A stretch of DNA of 64,000 nt from positions 1-64,000 of the forward strand of contig NZ_JAHTMR010000011.1 in assembly GCF_019200975.1 (NCBI RefSeq), read 5' to 3'. Positions within the stretch are counted from its first letter, which is position 1. Every line of letters starts with the position of its first letter. Positions 63,364-64,000 of the stretch are shown one piece after another. Origin of the DNA: Pseudomonas sp. PD9R. Its GTDB lineage: Bacteria; Pseudomonadota; Gammaproteobacteria; Pseudomonadales; Pseudomonadaceae. The notes beneath the pieces were generated by a model. The model did not search any database. It worked only from the letters and a program-made list of their open reading frames with translations, and was not told where the DNA came from. The translations under genes were made by a program, and so were the position numbers.

Positions 63364-64000
63364 CTAGCCGTAACGACCGGTGATGTAGTCTTCGGTCTGC
63401 TTCTTCGCCGGATTGGTGAACAGGGTGTCGGTGTCGCCGAATTCCACCAGTTTGCCCATGTACATGAACGCCGTGTAGTCGGAAACCCGCGCGGCCTGCT
63501 GCATGTTGTGGGTGACGATGACGATGGTGAATTTGGATTTCAGTTCGTAGATCAGCTCTTCGACTTTCAGCGTCGAGATCGGGTCGAGTGCCGAGCATGG
63601 TTCGTCGAGCAGCAGCACTTCCGGTTCCACGGCGATGGTGCGCGCGATCACCAGACGTTGCTGCTGACCACCGGACAGGCCCAGTGCCGACTCATGCAGA
63701 CGGTCTTTGACTTCGTCCCACAGCGCCGCGCCTTTCAACGCCCACTCAACGGCTTCGTCGAGGATGCGTTTCTTGTTGATGCCCTGGATGCGCAGGCCGT
63801 AGACCACGTTCTCGTAGATGGTTTTCGGGAACGGGTTCGGCTTCTGGAACACCATGCCGACGCGACGACGCAGTTCGGCCACGTCTTCGCCCTTGCGATA
63901 GATGTTGTTGCCGTACAGGTTGATCGCGCCTTCAACGCGGCAGCCATCAACCAGATCGTTCATGCGGTTGAAGGTACGCAGCAGCGTGGACTTGCCGCAG
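63364..64000 (-). CDS. pstB: Phosphate ABC transporter ATP-binding protein PstB (5' end beyond window)
   Basis: The frame is open to the right edge, where the end of the Walker A motif is visible (CGKSTLLRTFNRMNDL). The rest of the ABC ATPase follows: Q-loop MVFQKPNPFPKTIYENV, signature LSGGQQQRLVIARTIAV, Walker B EVLLLDEPCSALDPIS, and H-loop IVIVTHNMQQAAR. The C-terminus DTDTLFTNPAKKQTEDYITG is typical of PstB. It powers high-affinity phosphate uptake through PstCA. The first residues, before the P-loop, lie outside the window. Confidence 0.96.
   Translation of the reverse strand, partial: CGKSTLLRTFNRMNDLVDGCRVEGAINLYGNNIYRKGEDVAELRRRVGMVFQKPNPFPKTIYENVVYGLRIQGINKKRILDEAVEWALKGAALWDEVKDRLHESALGLSGGQQQRLVIARTIAVEPEVLLLDEPCSALDPISTLKVEELIYELKSKFTIVIVTHNMQQAARVSDYTAFMYMGKLVEFGDTDTLFTNPAKKQTEDYITGRYG

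Noticed and set aside
1..64000. CRISPR array, tRNA or rRNA genes, prophage integrase
   Set aside because: No regularly spaced short repeats, no cloverleaf-like genes and no phage modules were seen; the sheath and spike genes belong to the T6SS.

Overview
The window is chromosomal DNA of a Pseudomonas, most likely from the P. fluorescens group. Evidence: gene order matches the P. aeruginosa/P. putida core almost gene for gene (radC-coaBC-dut-algC-argB, pyrE/crc, rph/yicC-gmk-rpoZ-spoT-ridA, exbBD-tonB, oxyR-recG, ubiCA, phoBR, phoU-pstB); coding DNA is GC-rich; and the intergenic spaces carry many inverted pairs of the REP repeat typical of fluorescent pseudomonads (TAGGAGCTGCCGAAGGCTGC and relatives). 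No tRNA, rRNA or CRISPR array was seen.

Layout. 1-0.22 kb: the end of an IS110-family transposase cut by the window edge. 0.25-15.3 kb: housekeeping genes for DNA repair, CoA, dUTP, exopolysaccharide precursors, arginine and pyrimidine synthesis, the Crc catabolite regulator, glutamate uptake, RNA processing, GMP kinase, RNA polymerase omega and the SpoT alarmone enzyme. 15.4-23.3 kb: a short-chain epimerase-like protein, the ExbB-ExbD-TonB energy transducer, OxyR-RecG and an HDOD protein. 23.3-25.5 kb: a rearranged patch in which an AT-richer gene for a delta-60/beta-propeller repeat protein sits between two copies of the HDOD gene 3' end and its REP pair.

25.6-51.5 kb: a complete-looking type VI secretion (T6SS) locus in the same order as HSI-II of P. 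aeruginosa: tssA-B-C-E-F-G-H(clpV)-sfa2-orfX-fha2-tssJ-K-L-M-stp1-stk1, 16 genes on the minus strand. Divergent from it is a vgrG fused to a DUF2235 (Tle1-type) phospholipase domain, followed by two genes for exported proteins that are candidate immunity or accessory factors. No hcp or PAAR gene is present. The locus separates two genes that I recall as neighbours in P. aeruginosa (PA5347-like and the HU gene PA5348), and I see no REP between 25.1 and 51.5 kb, so it looks like an acquired island. 51.5-52.6 kb: a REP pair, a strongly structured leader and a small DUF6124-like gene.

52.6-64 kb: core again: HU, rubredoxin reductase and rubredoxin, ubiC-ubiA, a COG4315 protein, phoB-phoR with Pho-box-like sites, a CNNM/CBS transporter-like protein, an M23 peptidase, a response regulator, phoU, and the 3' part of pstB running off the right edge. 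PhoBR, PhoU and PstB together form the phosphate-starvation module.
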